From JBEAOO01 sp041164825 (GTDB taxonomy: Bacteria; Pseudomonadota; Gammaproteobacteria; Burkholderiales; Burkholderiaceae_C), in contig JBEAOO010000137.1 of assembly GCA_041164825.1 (NCBI GenBank), positions 1 to 10,638 of the forward strand: 10,638 nt of DNA. The letters are read 5' to 3'. Positions 1-7,081 of the stretch are shown one piece after another. Made by a program: the position numbers and the translations under genes. Within the stretch, counting starts at the first letter, position 1, and each line of letters opens with the position of its first letter. Below the pieces are notes generated by a model. It ran no database searches. It was not told where the DNA came from and saw only the letters and a program-made list of their open reading frames with translations.

Positions 1-343
1 CGCGCAGAATGCGGTAGCGCAGCGTCAGCTTGAGCTGCAACTCGCGCACCAGGCCCGCGCTGGTGGAGGCCAGCACCACCTTTTGCCGCACATCGGTCAG
101 CGCTTGCAGCACCACATCGGCCTCGGCGGCGCCCTCCACCACACGCGTTTGCGCGCTGCTGTGGATGCGCGCGGTGAGGGCGGCCGCCAGCGCTGAGCGC
201 GGCGCAAAACCACGCAGCTGGAGGGTGCGAAAGCCGAGCTCGGGCGGGCGGCGCAGCGCAAAGCCGCAGCCGCTGCCCAGCAGGGCGGCGGTCGAGGCGA
301 GCGCGGCACCGCGCAGCAGGCGGCGTCGCTCAGACGACCACAT
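1..343 (-). CDS. lptE: LptE, LPS-assembly outer-membrane lipoprotein (3' end cut off by window edge)
   Basis: LptE is the lipoprotein that plugs the LptD barrel and helps insert lipopolysaccharide into the outer leaflet. The frame opens with ATG at 343 and stays open for 114 codons to the window edge; LptE proteins are usually about 160-200 residues, so the C-terminus is missing. The N-terminus has a basic stretch (SERRRLLRG, residues 4-12), a short hydrophobic segment and a cysteine at residue 26 followed by GFALR, matching the CGFxLR start of mature LptE. The residue three before the cysteine is Gly rather than the usual Leu/Val/Ile, so the lipobox is imperfect. Residues 80-114 (ending LKLTLRYRILR) resemble the LptE beta-sheet. 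The ATG lies inside the last codons of leuS (14-nt overlap), suggesting translational coupling. The leuS-lptE order is, from memory, common in beta- and gammaproteobacteria. Confidence 0.85.
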   Translation of the reverse strand, partial: MWSSERRRLLRGAALASTAALLGSGCGFALRRPPELGFRTLQLRGFAPRSALAAALTARIHSSAQTRVVEGAAEADVVLQALTDVRQKVVLASTSAGLVRELQLKLTLRYRILR

Positions 344-2981
344 TGACCAAGCGTCCGGGCACCACGATCACCTTCTTGGCCGGCTTGCCTTCGGCAAAGC
401 GGGCGAAGTCGGGGCTGGCCAGGGCCAGGGCTTCGATGGCGGCCTTGTCGGCGCTGGCGGCCACCTTCAGGCTGCCGCGCAGCTTGCCGTTGACCTGCAG
501 CATCAGCTCGATCTGGTCTTGCACCAGCGCGGCCTCGATCACTTGCGGCCACGCGGTGTCGAGCAGGTCGCCCAGCTGAGCGGCGTAGCCGAGGTCGCGC
601 CAGATCTGCCAGGTGCTGTGCGGGCAGGCGGGGTAGAGCACGCGCAGCAGCACGCCGTAGCCTTCGCGTTGCACGGCCGGGGCCTCGCCCTTGAAGGCTT
701 CGAGTGCGTTCAGCAGCTTCATCGCGCCCGAGACGACGGTGTTGTACTGCATGCGCTCGTAGTCGTAGCTGACCTGCTTGAGCACGGTGTGCACCTCGCG
801 GCGCAGCGCCTTGGCCTCGTCGCTGAGCGTGCCAGCGTCCACCTCACCCGCACCGGTGATGGCGTCGGCGTGCTTGCTGCCGTAGGCCCACACGCGCTTC
901 AAGAAGCGGTGAGCGCCTTCCACGCCGGCGTCGTTCCACTCCAGCGTCTGCTCGGGCGGGGCGGCGAACATCACAAACAGGCGCGCGGTATCGGCGCCGT
1001 ATTCGTTGATCAGCGCTTGTGGATCGACGCCGTTGTTCTTCGACTTCGACATCGTGCCGATGCCGCCGTAGTCGACCGCCGAGCCGTCGCTCTTGAGCGT
1101 GGCGCCGATGATTTTGCCGCCCGCATCGAGCACGTTCTCGACATCGGCCGGCCAGAAGTACTCGATGCCGCCTTGCTCGGTCTTGCGCGAGTAGATGTGG
1201 TTCAGCACCATGCCCTGCGTGAGCAACTTGGTGAAGGGCTCGTCGACGGTGATGAGCTTCAGGTCGCGCATCACCTTGGTCCAGAAGCGCGCGTACAGCA
1301 GGTGCAAGATGGCGTGTTCGATGCCGCCGATGTATTGGTCCATGCCGCTGCCGCCAGCGGCATTCCCAGCACCCCGCATCCAGTACTGCGTCCCGGCGCC
1401 GACCATGGCTTGGTCGTTGCCGGCATCGCAATAGCGCATGAAGTACCACGAGCTGTCCACGAAGGTGTCCATCGTGTCGGTCTCGCGCTGCGCCGGTTGG
1501 CCGCAGCAGGGGCAGGCCACGTTCAAGAAGTCCAGGCGCTTCTTCAGCGGGTTGCCGCTGCCGTCAGGCACCACGTCTTCGGGCAACACCACGGGCAGAT
1601 CCTTCTCAGGCACCGGCACCGGGCCGCAGGACTCGCAGTGGATGATGGGGATCGGTGTGCCCCAGTAGCGCTGGCGGCTGATGCCCCAGTCGCGCAAGCG
1701 CCAGGTGGTCTTCTTCTCGCCCAGGCCCTTGGCCGCCAGCGCCTGGGCCACGGCGTTCACGGTCTCGGTGTGCGACAGGCCGCTGAACAGGTCGGAGTTG
1801 ATGGTGACGCCGCGCTGCTTGTCACCGTACCAGTCGGCCCAGCGGCCGTGGTCGAAGTGCTCGCCGTCGATGTGCACGACTTGCTGGATGTCGATGCCGT
1901 ACTTGAGTGCGAACGCGAAGTCGCGCTCGTCGTGCGCCGGCACGCCCATCACCGCGCCGTCGCCATAGCTCATCAGCACGTAGTTGCCGACCCACACGTC
2001 CACGGCTTCGCCGGTCAGCGGGTGGGTCACGGTCAGGCCCGTGGGCACGCCTTTTTTCTCTTGCGTGGCGAGTTCGGCCTCGGTGGTGCCGCCGCTCTTG
2101 CAGTCTTCAATGAACGCGGCCACGGCCGGGTTGCTGGCGGCCGCCAGCACCGCCAGCGGATGCTCGGGCGCCACGGCGCAGAAGGTGACGCCCATGATGG
2201 TGTCGGCGCGCGTGGTGAACACATAGAGCTTGCCGTCCTGCACCAGCTCGCCCGCTGCATTGCGGATCGTGTGCGGGAAGGCAAAACGCACGCCTTGGCT
2301 CTTGCCGATCCAGTTCTCCTGCATCAGCTTCACGCGCTCGGGCCAGCCGGGCAGGCCGGTTTGCACGTGCTCCAGCAACTCGTCGGCGTACTTCGTGATG
2401 TTGAGGTAGTAACCCGGGATCTCGCGCTTTTCCACCAGCGCGCCCGAACGCCAGCCGCGGCCGTCGATCACCTGCTCATTGGCCAGCACGGTCTGGTCGA
2501 CCGGGTCCCAGTTCACGGTTTGTGTGCGGCGCTCGGCGATGCCGGCGTCCAGCATCTTCAGGAACAGCCACTGGTTCCACTTGTAGTAGCTGGGCTGGCA
2601 GGTGGCCACCTCGCGGCTCCAGTCGATGGCCAAGCCCATCGCCTGCATCTGCTGCTTCATGTAGGCGATGTTGTCGTAGGTCCACTGGGCGGGCGGCACC
2701 TTGTTCTTGATGGCGGCGTTCTCGGCCGGTAGACCAAACGCATCCCAGCCCATGGGCATCAGCACGTTCATGCCCTTCATGCGCAGCTGGCGCGTGAGCA
2801 TGTCGTTGATGGTGTAGTTGCGCACATGGCCCATGTGCAGCTTGCCGCTGGGGTAGGGCAGCATGGAGCAGGCGTAGAACTTGGGCTTGCTCTCGTCTTC
2901 GGTGACGCGGTAGGCGTCAGCGGCGGCCCAGTGCTCGCGCGCGGCGGTTTCGACTTCGGCGGGGACGTAGATGGGATTCAT
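330..2981 (-). CDS. leuS: Leucyl-tRNA synthetase (class I)
   Basis: Charges tRNA-Leu with leucine in the cytoplasm. The protein is 883 residues (E. coli LeuRS is 860). The class I ATP-binding HIGH motif reads HMGH at 49-52, in LPYPSGKLHMGH; the KMSKS loop reads TMSKSK around 643-648. The CP1 editing domain lies between them, with the threonine-rich TTRADT at 256-261 and VPAHDERD at 347-354, so proofreading looks intact. CxxC pairs at 449/452 and 490/493 suggest a zinc ribbon. GMDQYIGGIEHAILHLLYARF at 546-566 is very characteristic of LeuRS. The C-terminal tRNA-binding region ends in GRLVNVVV. I chose the ATG at 2981 (MNPIYVPAEVE); the in-frame extension upstream is Arg/Pro-rich, runs into exbD and looks non-coding. 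The Shine-Dalgarno sequence before this ATG is weak. The gap to exbD is 46 nt and holds a GC hairpin and a TACAAT box. Confidence 0.98.
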   Translation of the reverse strand: MNPIYVPAEVETAAREHWAAADAYRVTEDESKPKFYACSMLPYPSGKLHMGHVRNYTINDMLTRQLRMKGMNVLMPMGWDAFGLPAENAAIKNKVPPAQWTYDNIAYMKQQMQAMGLAIDWSREVATCQPSYYKWNQWLFLKMLDAGIAERRTQTVNWDPVDQTVLANEQVIDGRGWRSGALVEKREIPGYYLNITKYADELLEHVQTGLPGWPERVKLMQENWIGKSQGVRFAFPHTIRNAAGELVQDGKLYVFTTRADTIMGVTFCAVAPEHPLAVLAAASNPAVAAFIEDCKSGGTTEAELATQEKKGVPTGLTVTHPLTGEAVDVWVGNYVLMSYGDGAVMGVPAHDERDFAFALKYGIDIQQVVHIDGEHFDHGRWADWYGDKQRGVTINSDLFSGLSHTETVNAVAQALAAKGLGEKKTTWRLRDWGISRQRYWGTPIPIIHCESCGPVPVPEKDLPVVLPEDVVPDGSGNPLKKRLDFLNVACPCCGQPAQRETDTMDTFVDSSWYFMRYCDAGNDQAMVGAGTQYWMRGAGNAAGGSGMDQYIGGIEHAILHLLYARFWTKVMRDLKLITVDEPFTKLLTQGMVLNHIYSRKTEQGGIEYFWPADVENVLDAGGKIIGATLKSDGSAVDYGGIGTMSKSKNNGVDPQALINEYGADTARLFVMFAAPPEQTLEWNDAGVEGAHRFLKRVWAYGSKHADAITGAGEVDAGTLSDEAKALRREVHTVLKQVSYDYERMQYNTVVSGAMKLLNALEAFKGEAPAVQREGYGVLLRVLYPACPHSTWQIWRDLGYAAQLGDLLDTAWPQVIEAALVQDQIELMLQVNGKLRGSLKVAASADKAAIEALALASPDFARFAEGKPAKKVIVVPGRLVNVVV

Positions 2982-2998
2982 CCGCCAATTGTAGAAGT

Positions 2999-3015
2999 CC
3001 GCCGGCCTGCGGCGG
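2999..3015 (-). other. GC hairpin between exbD and leuS
   Basis: A perfect 6-bp inverted repeat (CCGCCG / CGGCGG, 5-nt loop) fills part of the 46-nt exbD-leuS gap. On the minus strand it is followed by ACTTCTACAATT, which is not a T-run, so it is not a standard intrinsic terminator. The downstream TACAAT (2993-2988) matches the -10 consensus at 5 of 6 positions, but no -35 box sits at the right distance. It could be a processing site, a partial attenuator or chance in GC-rich DNA. Confidence 0.35.
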
Positions 3016-3027
3016 GCGCGCTTCGGC

Positions 3028-3474
3028 TCAGCGGGTGTTGGACGCGCTGGTGGCCGCGGCCGCCGGCGGCTCGGTGACGAAACCGATGCGGCTGAGGCCC
3101 GCGGCCTGCACTGCCCCAATCAGCTCGGCCACACGGCCATAGGGCACGCTGCGGTCGGCGCGCAGCTGCACTTCGGTCTGTGGGTTGGCCTGGGCACTGA
3201 GGCGCGCTTGGGTGCCCAAGGCCTGCAGCGTGACGGCGCGGCCCTCCCAAAACAGCTGGCCGTCGGGCGCGATGGCCACGTTCACGGCCAGGGGTGCGTT
3301 GGCCGGTGTGGCGGCGTCAGCGCGCGGCAGGTTGAGCTTCAGGCTGCTGGCGATCAAGGGGGCGGTGATCATGAAAATCACCAGCAGCACCAGCATCACG
3401 TCGATCAACGGCGTCATGTTGATCTCGCTCATGGGCTGCGGCGTGGCCCGGCGCTCCAGCCGACCGAAGGCCAT
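3028..3474 (-). CDS. exbD: ExbD/TolR-family proton-channel subunit
   Basis: A 148-residue inner-membrane protein that partners ExbB/TolQ in using the proton motive force to energise an envelope protein of the TonB or TolA type. A short cytoplasmic N-terminus is followed by one membrane segment (about 22-42). It begins INMTPLIDVMLVLLVIFM, which carries the conserved ion-pathway aspartate as D25, the equivalent of D25 in E. coli ExbD. The remainder (about 45-148) is a periplasmic domain ending in an Ala/Thr/Ser-rich tail. It begins 3 nt after the exbB stop, with an AGGA about 10 nt upstream of its ATG, so the two are surely co-expressed. Neither tonB nor tolA/tolB/pal is in the window; the ExbD name is preferred over TolR mainly because the Tol-Pal genes are absent. 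Confidence 0.92.
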   Translation of the reverse strand: MAFGRLERRATPQPMSEINMTPLIDVMLVLLVIFMITAPLIASSLKLNLPRADAATPANAPLAVNVAIAPDGQLFWEGRAVTLQALGTQARLSAQANPQTEVQLRADRSVPYGRVAELIGAVQAAGLSRIGFVTEPPAAAATSASNTR

Positions 3475-3477
3475 GGC

Positions 3478-4158
3478 TCAGGCGTCCTGCGGGTCGTCGG
3501 CGCGGCGGCTGGGCGCACCGTCGCCCAGCACCTCGCGCAGGTCGTGGGCAAAGCCTTCGAGGTCGGCCTCGCACGCGCCCACCTGCGTGCCGAAGATGTT
3601 GTAGGCCAACACGGCGGGAATGGCCACGGCCAAGCCCGCCGCCGTCATCACCAGCGCCTCGCCCACCGGGCCCGAGATGCGCTCGATGCCCAAGCCGCTC
3701 TCGCCCGAGAGCGCCACCAGCGCGTGGTAAATGCCCCAGACGGTGCCAAACAGGCCAATGAAGGGCGCCGTGCTGCCGATCGATGCCAGCACCACTTGGC
3801 CCGCCTGCAAGCGGCCGAGCACGCGGTGCAGGGCATCCCGCAGGCGGCGGGTGAGTTGCGAGTCGTGCTCGCCGTGGGCTTCGAGGGTTTGCGCTTGCGG
3901 CTGGGCCAGCGCGGCATCCAGCAACGGGCTGAGCGCTTGCTCGCGGTCCCAGGTGGCCAGGCGCTGCCGGCCTTGGGCCACATCGGGCGCCGACCAGAAC
4001 GCGGGCACAGCGCGGGCCAGGTCGTGGCGCACGCGGCGCAGCATCCAGCCCTTCCAAAAAATCAGCACCCAAGCACTCACCGACATCAGCAAGAGCAGCA
4101 GCGCCACGCCGCGCGTGACGGCGTCCCCCTGGGCCCAAAACTCGGCCAGCGCGGCCAT
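3478..4158 (-). CDS. exbB: ExbB/TolQ/MotA-family proton-channel subunit
   Basis: A 226-residue inner-membrane subunit of an Exb/Tol-type motor (TolQ 230 and ExbB 244 residues in E. coli). Three membrane segments are visible: about 16-36 (VALLLLLMSVSAWVLIFW), 122-147 (ASIGSTAPFIGLFGTVWGIY) and 164-189 (MTAAGLAVAIPAVLAYNIF). A cytoplasmic loop lies between the first two. The TAP triplet at 130-132 and T172 correspond to the conserved channel threonines of ExbB/TolQ. I chose the ATG at 4158, whose A is also the last base of the dapB TGA (TGATG), over the longer upstream frame, which is Arg/His-rich and runs antiparallel-like through dapB. Translation is therefore probably coupled to dapB. It forms a complex with the ExbD encoded 3 nt downstream. 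Confidence 0.92.
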   Translation of the reverse strand: MAALAEFWAQGDAVTRGVALLLLLMSVSAWVLIFWKGWMLRRVRHDLARAVPAFWSAPDVAQGRQRLATWDREQALSPLLDAALAQPQAQTLEAHGEHDSQLTRRLRDALHRVLGRLQAGQVVLASIGSTAPFIGLFGTVWGIYHALVALSGESGLGIERISGPVGEALVMTAAGLAVAIPAVLAYNIFGTQVGACEADLEGFAHDLREVLGDGAPSRRADDPQDA

Positions 4159-4994
4159 CAGCGGGCGTTGAGCGGCTGCAGGCCGAGCACGGCTTGCATG
4201 TCGTACAGGCCGTGCGGCTGCGTGGCCAAAAAGCGTGCGGCGCGCAGGCTGCCGGCGGCATAACCGGCGCGGCTCGAACTCTTGTGGGTGATCTCGATGC
4301 GCTCGCCCGTGCCGGCAAACAGCACCGTGTGGTCGCCCACAATGTCGCCGCCGCGCACGGTGGCAAAACCGATGGTGGAGGGGTCGCGCTCGCCGGTCAC
4401 GCCTTCGCGGCCGTAGACCGCGCATTCGCTGAGGTCGCGGCCGAGGGCGTCGGCCACCACTTCGCCCATCTTCAGCGCGGTGCCGCTCGGGGCATCGACC
4501 TTGTGGCGGTGGTGGGCCTCGATGATCTCGATGTCATACCCCTCGTTGAGCGCGCGGGCGGCCATGTCGAGCAGGCGCAGCACCACGTTCACGCCCACGC
4601 TCATGTTGGGCGCGAAGACGATGCCGATGGTCTTGGCGTGTTCGGCGATCTGGGCTTTTTGCGCGTCCGAGAAACCGGTGGTGCCAATCACGGCCTTCAC
4701 GCCGTGCTGCTGGCACACGGCCAAGTGGGCCAGCGTGCCTTCGGGGCGGGTGAAGTCGATCAGCACCTGGGCGCCGGCCAGGCCTTCGTTGAGGTCGGCG
4801 GTGATGGCCACGCCGCTGTTGCGGCCCAAGAAGGCCGACGCGTCATGGCCGAGCGCCGGGCTGCCGGGCTGGTCGAGCGCGCCAGCGAGCTTCAGGTCGG
4901 GGGCGTTGACCACCGCTTCGATCAGCATGCGGCCCATGCGTCCACTGGCGCCGGCAATGGCCACGCGCAGTGCAGAGTGAGGGGCAACGCTCAT
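4158..4994 (-). CDS. dapB: 4-hydroxy-tetrahydrodipicolinate reductase
   Basis: Catalyses the NAD(P)H-dependent reduction step after DapA in the diaminopimelate/lysine pathway, supplying lysine and peptidoglycan. The protein is 278 residues (E. coli 273). An N-terminal Rossmann fold carries the nucleotide loop GASGRMG at 15-21. The family signature EAHHRHKVDAPSGTA is at 159-173, with H161 and K165 corresponding to catalytic H159 and K163 of E. coli. GTTGFS (104-109) and FAPNMSVGVN (127-136) are further conserved blocks. The ATG at 4994 shares its A with the bamE stop (TGATG); a GGAG at 5006-5003 sits 8 nt upstream. A TTG one codon earlier is possible but less likely. The gene ends in a second TGATG overlap with exbB. 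The association of dapB with bamE and exbBD rather than with carAB is, from memory, seen in other Burkholderiales. Confidence 0.97.
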   Translation of the reverse strand: MSVAPHSALRVAIAGASGRMGRMLIEAVVNAPDLKLAGALDQPGSPALGHDASAFLGRNSGVAITADLNEGLAGAQVLIDFTRPEGTLAHLAVCQQHGVKAVIGTTGFSDAQKAQIAEHAKTIGIVFAPNMSVGVNVVLRLLDMAARALNEGYDIEIIEAHHRHKVDAPSGTALKMGEVVADALGRDLSECAVYGREGVTGERDPSTIGFATVRGGDIVGDHTVLFAGTGERIEITHKSSSRAGYAAGSLRAARFLATQPHGLYDMQAVLGLQPLNAR

Positions 4995-5527
4995 CAACGG
5001 GACTCCAACGGGGGATAGGTGCGGGCTGGGCCGGCAGGTTCAGGGGAGGTGCTTGCGCTCGCTTTGGCGGGCGCGGGCAGGGCTTGCAATTGGGCGTCGG
5101 TCAAGGCCAGGGCCGGTGTTTTGCCGCTGGGCTTGAAGGTGTCGATCGACGATACGAAGTCTTGTTCGGCCGGCAGGTCGGCCGCGTCGATGCTGGCAAG
5201 CGCCTCGCCCTCAAAGCGCAGCACCACATGGCGGCGCTGCGGCTCGGTGCCCTGGCGGCGGATGGTGAACACATAGTCCCAGCGCTCGCCGTGGAACACA
5301 TCGGTCAGCAGCGGCGAGCCGAGCGCGTCGCGCACCTGGCTGCGGCTTTGGCCCACCTTGACGCGGGCGATCTGCTCGCTGGTGACCACATTGCCTTGCA
5401 CCACGTCGATGCGATAGGGCGTGATCACGCCGAGGATGTTGTCGGCCGACTGCAGGGAGCTGCAGCCGCTGAGGGCGACAACGGCCGCCAAGCCGCACAG
5501 CGCGGTGGAGAACGGGTGCAAACGCAT
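4994..5527 (-). CDS. bamE: BamE (OmlA/SmpA), outer-membrane assembly lipoprotein with long C-terminal tail
   Basis: BamE is an accessory lipoprotein of the BAM complex that inserts beta-barrel proteins into the outer membrane. Residues 1-22 form a lipoprotein signal peptide with a canonical LSGC lipobox (C22). The BamE domain covers roughly 35-115: PYRIDVVQGNVVT is the family hallmark near the start, followed by VKVGQSRSQVRDALGSPLL and WDYVF. The protein is 177 residues, against 113 for E. coli BamE; the excess is a Pro/Ala/Ser-rich tail after about residue 125, probably disordered. This is the first gene of the minus-strand operon and diverges from fur. No strong Shine-Dalgarno sequence precedes its ATG. 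Its stop overlaps the dapB start by 1 nt. Confidence 0.93.
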   Translation of the reverse strand: MRLHPFSTALCGLAAVVALSGCSSLQSADNILGVITPYRIDVVQGNVVTSEQIARVKVGQSRSQVRDALGSPLLTDVFHGERWDYVFTIRRQGTEPQRRHVVLRFEGEALASIDAADLPAEQDFVSSIDTFKPSGKTPALALTDAQLQALPAPAKASASTSPEPAGPARTYPPLESR

Positions 5528-5639
5528 GGTGGCAATGGGGGCAGACGCTGCGGGCGCCGCCAGTCTCGATATGATGCGGCGATTCTAGCGGGTGGGGTCA
5601 CACACAGACCCGCCCTCCCGCATTGCCCGAAGAGGCCCC
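5528..5639. promoter_or_regulatory. Divergent bamE/fur intergenic region with candidate -10 boxes and a hairpin
   Basis: This 112-bp gap must drive bamE leftward and fur rightward. TATGAT at 5570-5575 (plus) and TAGAAT at 5587-5582 (minus) are the best -10-like hexamers, each 4-5 of 6 matches, but neither has a convincing -35 box. A hairpin GGGTC-ACACACA-GACCC occupies 5595-5611 and would lie in the fur leader. GAAGAGG about 5 nt before the fur ATG is a usable ribosome-binding site. A Fur box was looked for and not found. The divergent omlA(bamE)-fur arrangement is known from pseudomonads. Confidence 0.45.
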
Positions 5640-6074
5640 ATGACCACCAGCCACGCCGACGAGATCAAGACCAGCGGCCTCAAAGCCACCCTGCCGCGCA
5701 TCAAGATTCTGGAGGTCTTCCAGAAGGCCACACGTCGCCACATGACGGCCGAAGATGTCTACAAGACCCTGCTCAACGAAGGCGGTGATGTGGGCTTGGC
5801 CACCGTGTATCGCGTGCTGATGCAGTTTGAGCAGGCGGGGCTGCTGTCGCGCAACCACTTTGAGGGCGGCAAGGCGGTGTTCGAGCTCAACGAGGGCAAG
5901 CACCACGACCACCTGGTGTGCATGACCTGCGGCCGCGTGGAAGAGTTTTTCGACCCGGAGATCGAGGCCCGCCAACGTGCCGTGGCGCAGGCTCACGGCT
6001 TTGAGCTGCAAGACCACGCGCTGGCGCTCTACGCCGTGTGCACCAAGACCGATTGCGAACACCGGGGCAAGTGA
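5640..6074 (+). CDS. fur: Ferric uptake regulator Fur
   Basis: Iron-responsive, metal-dependent DNA-binding repressor of iron acquisition genes. The protein is 144 residues (E. coli Fur 148). The N-terminal winged helix contains GLKATLPRIKILEVF (13-27) and the recognition region GDVGLATVYRVLMQFEQAGLL (49-69). The dimerisation and metal-binding half contains HHDH at 88-91, the CxxC at C94/C97 and a second cysteine pair at C134/C139, so both the regulatory and structural metal sites look present. I chose the ATG at 5640 (MTTSHADEIK), which follows a GAAGAGG; an in-frame start at 5592 would add a 16-residue segment that lies over the leader hairpin and is not typical of the family. It diverges from bamE and converges on hprK with 28 nt between stops. 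Confidence 0.97.
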   Translation: MTTSHADEIKTSGLKATLPRIKILEVFQKATRRHMTAEDVYKTLLNEGGDVGLATVYRVLMQFEQAGLLSRNHFEGGKAVFELNEGKHHDHLVCMTCGRVEEFFDPEIEARQRAVAQAHGFELQDHALALYAVCTKTDCEHRGK

Positions 6075-6084
6075 GGCGCGCCTC
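6073..6084. repeat. 12-bp perfect palindrome at the fur stop codon
   Basis: GAGGCGCGCCTC is a perfect palindrome that includes the last two bases of the fur stop codon. A longer stem (GCGCC 6078-6082 with GGCGC 6098-6102) is also possible across the fur/hprK convergent gap. No T-run follows on either strand, so I do not call an intrinsic terminator. It could still slow polymerase for the convergent pair. Confidence 0.4.
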
Positions 6085-6102
6085 CGGCCGCCGCGAGGGC
6101 GC

Positions 6103-7059
6103 TCAGAAGTCGCTGTTGCGGCTCATGGCGCGCTGGTGGCGCTCGATGAATTCGCGGTAGGTGTCGATGCCGCGCAGCTGCAAGATCGAGTTGCGCACCG
6201 CCGCCTCCACCAGCACGGCCAAGTTGCGGCCGGCGTCCACCGCAATCACCACCTTGCGCACCGGCACGTCGAGAATGTCCTCGTACAGTGGCTCGTAGGG
6301 CAGGCGCTCGAAGTCGCGCTCCAGCGTTTCTTTGCGCACCAGGTGCACGATCAGCTTGAGCCGCATCTTGCGGCGCACAGCGGTCTCGCCAAAGATGGCT
6401 TTGATGTCGAGCAGGCCGATGCCGCGCACTTCCAGCAGGTTCAGCAGCAGCTCGGGGCAGCGGCCCTCCAGCGCGGTTTGCGACACGCGGAACAGATCGA
6501 CCGCGTCGTCGGCCACCAGGCCGTGGCCGCGCGAGATCAGCTCCAGGCCGAGTTCGCTCTTGCCCAGGCCCGACTCGCCCGTGAGCAGCACGCCCAGGCC
6601 CAGGATGTCCATGAACACGCCATGGCGCGTGGTGCGCTCGGCAAACTGGTGGCTCAGCGTGTAGCGCACCAGATCAATCACCTGGCCGGCCGATTCGGCG
6701 GTGACGAAGAGCGGGATGTCGGCGCGGTCGCACATGGCCACCAAGCGGTCCGGCGGCACCTGACCATCGGCCACGATCACCACCGGCGGCTCCAGCGTCA
6801 CGATGCGCTGGATGCGACGCTCTTGGTCCTCAGGCGTGCACTCCAGCAGATAGGCCACCTCGCGACGGCCGACCAGCTGCACCCGGTAGGGATGGATGTA
6901 GTTGAGGTAGCCCACCAAGTCGGCCGCCGATTGCGCGTTGCGCACGGCCGATTCGTCAAAGCGGCGCTGCGGGTGAGCATGGCCCGCCAGCCATTCCCAG
7001 CGCAGCGTGGTGCGGTGCTCTTCGAACAGCGCCTCGGCGCTGATGACGGTGGGCTTCAT
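6103..7059 (-). CDS. hprK: HPr kinase/phosphorylase
   Basis: Phosphorylates or dephosphorylates a serine on HPr-type phosphocarriers. In betaproteobacteria it acts on the PTS-Ntr/PTS relay rather than on classical carbon catabolite repression. The protein is 318 residues, normal for the family. The C-terminal kinase domain has RHGVFMDILGLGVLLTGESG from about 145, with H146 as the likely active-site histidine and the Walker A loop GESGLGKS at 161-168. VADDAV (182-187) supplies acidic residues, and LLEVRGIGLLDIKAIFGETA (208-227) is the HprK signature. The N-terminal domain (about 1-130) is the usual DRTGG-like fold. It starts 22 nt after the ptsN stop, with no strong Shine-Dalgarno sequence, so it is probably co-transcribed with ptsN. 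Confidence 0.97.
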   Translation of the reverse strand: MKPTVISAEALFEEHRTTLRWEWLAGHAHPQRRFDESAVRNAQSAADLVGYLNYIHPYRVQLVGRREVAYLLECTPEDQERRIQRIVTLEPPVVIVADGQVPPDRLVAMCDRADIPLFVTAESAGQVIDLVRYTLSHQFAERTTRHGVFMDILGLGVLLTGESGLGKSELGLELISRGHGLVADDAVDLFRVSQTALEGRCPELLLNLLEVRGIGLLDIKAIFGETAVRRKMRLKLIVHLVRKETLERDFERLPYEPLYEDILDVPVRKVVIAVDAGRNLAVLVEAAVRNSILQLRGIDTYREFIERHQRAMSRNSDF

Positions 7060-7081
7060 GCGGCGCGAATGGCGGTGACCC

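Noticed and set aside
30..2732. 900-codon open frame on the plus strand, antisense to leuS
   Set aside because: It mirrors the whole leuS gene in a GC-rich genome, has His/Val/Leu/Ala-rich composition with no recognisable domain, and the minus strand has all LeuRS motifs.
3208..5018. Long plus-strand frames (3208-4263 and 4194-5018) opposite exbD, exbB and dapB
   Set aside because: They are antisense shadows of well-supported genes, with Arg/His/Gln-rich or Val/Ala/His-rich low-information sequence.
5560..5590. Fur box in the fur promoter
   Set aside because: The best alignment I could make to the 19-bp consensus matched only about 6 positions.
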